A stretch of DNA of 7,425 bases. It comes from Clostridiales bacterium (GTDB taxonomy: Bacteria; Bacillota; Clostridia; Oscillospirales; Acutalibacteraceae). The stretch lies in contig JAAYWU010000175.1 in NCBI GenBank assembly GCA_012516295.1, forward strand, positions 1-7,425, in the 5' to 3' direction. Shown here one piece after another: positions 5,914-7,425 of the stretch. Within the stretch, counting starts at the first letter, position 1, and each line of letters starts with the position of its first letter. A program made the translations under genes and the position numbers. The notes beneath the pieces were generated by a model. It did not search any database and had not been told where the DNA came from. It saw only the letters and a program-made list of their open reading frames with translations.

Positions 5914-7122
5914 TCATTTTCTGAACCAGTTCAGCGGATTTTTCGCCACGCCGTTTACGCGGATTTCAAAGTGGCAGTGCGCGCCCTGCGAATCGCCCGT
6001 ATTCCCGACGTACGCAATGACCTGTCCCTATGTAACAATCAGTCCGGTTTGGACCGCCACGCTGCTGCAATGGGCGTACAGCGTTGAATAGCCGCCGCCG
6101 TGGTCAATTGCGACAACGTTGCCGTAGCCGCCGTAGCCTGTGCCGTAGTTGCCCCATCCGGCCTTTATTACCCTGCCGGAATCCGCCGCTACGATCGGCC
6201 GTCCGTAAACCCCCGGACCGGATATGTCGATTCCCTTATGGAACGAACCCCAGCGCGAACCGTATCCGCTGGTTACGGTGTTTACGCCCGGAACCGGCCA
6301 GCAGAAGTTCCCCGTGCTGGTGTAGCCGCCGCTTCCGCTCGTTCCGCCGCCGTTGTTGTGCTTCTGGCTTTCGTAGTATTCCTTATACCACTGGTCAATT
6401 GCAGCGTCCGCTTTCTTACGCTTTTCGGCAAGCTCCGCGCTTTGCTGCTGCGCGGAAGATTCATTCGCGGAAATTTCGGCAATCACCTGCTTGGTCTCCT
6501 GCTGAAGCGAAGTGAGCTCGCTCTGCTTCTGGTCCAGCGCAACCTTTGCGCCTGCAACCTTTTTGCGGTTTTCCTCAATCTGTGCTTTCTGCGCCTGAAT
6601 GCTCTGCATGTCCGATTTCAACGTATTGATAAGGTTCGTGTCATGCATGGTAATCGCCTTGATTGCTTCGGTCTTATCCGCTAAATCGACAACATTCTTC
6701 GCGCTGAGGATAATCTCCAGATTCGAAGCTTCGCCGGTCAAATACAAAGCGCGGAGCCTTTGCTTTAACAGCTCATAGTTTTTATTGATCTCCTGCTGCT
6801 TCCCGGCAATCTGGTTCTGCTTCGAAGTGATATCCGAGTCGAGCGCGGAAATCTGCTGGTTTAAAACGTCGATCTGGCTCTGAACGGTTGCAACCTGTGT
6901 GTCCAGCGCCTGTTTATAGGCAACCTTATTCGCCTTGTCCGCCCGCAGCGATTTCAATTTCGCGGCGACCTCAGCCTGCTTTTTCTTCAGCGCGGCCTGC
7001 TCCTGCTGCAGTTGGCTCAGGCTTTTCGCCGCCGAGGCGGGCACCATGGCCTGAGGAGAAAGCAGGACCGTAATTGCTAAAACAAGGGCTACCGCGCATT
7101 TTACGAATGTTTTACCAGCCAA
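5914..7122 (-). pseudogene. PcsB/CwlO-like coiled-coil M23 murein hydrolase, interrupted by in-frame TAG
   Basis: The frame from TTG at 7122 to TGA at 5914 would encode a 402-residue secreted peptidoglycan hydrolase, but codon 365 (6028-6030) is TAG. Residues 1-32 are a signal peptide (cleavage near ASA-A). About 34-255 is a long Gln/Lys/Glu-rich coiled coil like that of PcsB and CwlO, which bind FtsX. About 256-272 is a Gly/Ser linker. From 273 comes an M23 (LytM) domain with HKGID (H295, D299) and YAHC (H351). After the TAG the same frame continues with [20 protein letters not shown] and ends in NPLNWFRK, holding H382 and H384 of the HxH motif. The stopped 364-residue product would lack these and be inactive. 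The canonical residue at the stop is usually Lys or Gln, one base away from TAG. The gene overlaps the ftsX stop by 11 bases. Sequencing error, recent mutation and read-through all remain possible. Confidence 0.85.
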
Positions 7123-7425
7123 CGATTTCTCCTCCTTCCTTTTTCAAGTATTTACTAATGGATATTACGCCTCCAACCGCGCCGAACAGGGTTCCCGCAA
7201 GCATAAAGGCCAGCAAAATCTTCCCGGCCATGGGGCTGATGTCGACCGGCGAGAACAGCGTAATGGACGTAATCGAACCAACCATTTTATCGTAAATCAG
7301 AAAAAGAAGGAAACTGGAAAGCGCACCGGACAGCATCCCGATGATAACGCCCTCCACAATAAACGGAACGCGTATGAACCAGTTCGTCGCGCCGACGGAT
7401 TTAATAATGCTAATCTCCACCCGGC
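7112..7425 (-). CDS. ftsX: Cell-division protein FtsX, C-terminal part only
   Basis: FtsX is the membrane subunit of the FtsEX ABC-type complex, which controls peptidoglycan hydrolases at the septum or sidewall rather than transporting a solute. The visible 104 residues begin with RVEISIIKSVGATNWFIR, the conserved stretch that leads into the last two membrane helices. Those helices lie in GVIIGMLSGALSSFLLFLIY and in ILLAFMLAGTLFGAVGG, and the protein ends at a TAA (7112-7114) after EIVGW. A GTG at 7420 could be read as a start, but the conserved sequence continues upstream of it, so the gene simply runs off the window edge, and ftsE would be expected before it. Its end overlaps the start of the M23 gene by 11 bases. 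In Bacillus and Streptococcus FtsX binds the coiled coil of CwlO or PcsB, the kind of protein encoded next here. Confidence 0.92.
   Translation of the reverse strand, partial: RVEISIIKSVGATNWFIRVPFIVEGVIIGMLSGALSSFLLFLIYDKMVGSITSITLFSPVDISPMAGKILLAFMLAGTLFGAVGGVISISKYLKKEGGEIVGW
7131..7136 (-). promoter_or_regulatory. Ribosome binding site for the TTG start of the M23 gene
   Basis: AGGAGG lies 8 bases before TTG at 7122, inside the last codons of ftsX. It fixes the unusual TTG start, since no in-frame ATG occurs before the signal peptide. The overlap with the ftsX stop implies translational coupling. Confidence 0.8.

Noticed and set aside
6100..6684. 194-residue + strand frame inside the M23 gene
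   Set aside because: It is antisense to the coiled coil and M23 domain. Its apparent hydrophobic and Arg-rich stretches are the complement of the Gln/Lys/Glu repeats.

Overview
The window looks like chromosomal DNA from a low-to-mid GC Bacillota, most likely a Clostridia of the Oscillospiraceae/Ruminococcaceae kind. This is inferred from strong AGGAGG-type ribosome binding sites, a consensus sigma-A promoter, the HacA-type LeuC, the greA-lysS pair, and the ftsX / M23 hydrolase / S41 peptidase order. No transposon, phage gene, CRISPR array or RNA gene was seen. Six protein genes plus one interrupted gene fill almost all of it, and no gene-free stretch exceeds about 230 bases.

Left part (1-1800): the 5' two thirds of leuC runs leftward off the edge. 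Diverging from it, 204 bases away, is a Crp/Fnr-type regulator (1050-1667, +) that ends in a clean intrinsic terminator. The shared intergenic region holds a 16-base imperfect palindrome with Crp-like geometry. It sits about 41.5 bases upstream of the likely leuC start and inside the likely promoter of the regulator. This suggests a divergent switch: activation of leuC and autorepression.

Middle (1798-4454): greA and lysS are read leftward from one perfect TTGACA-17-TATAAT promoter, with an intrinsic hairpin between them. The lysyl-tRNA synthetase carries an extra C-terminal tRNA-binding (EMAPII/MetRS-beta-like) domain. That domain is encoded by DNA clearly richer in A+T than the adjoining catalytic core.

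Right part (4536-7425): a leftward cell-division/cell-wall operon holds the end of ftsX, a PcsB/CwlO-like coiled-coil M23 hydrolase gene and an S41 (CtpA-like) PDZ peptidase, followed by a terminator. The M23 frame is broken by one in-frame TAG just before the HxH active-site motif, though the rest of the domain continues intact in frame. The S41 protein keeps its fold but has Gly, Leu and Asp where the Ser, Lys and Gln catalytic residues belong, so it looks like a pseudoprotease. As written, the FtsX-linked hydrolase and its downstream protease partner would both be catalytically inactive. This, the LysRS fusion and the divergent operator are the points most worth checking.
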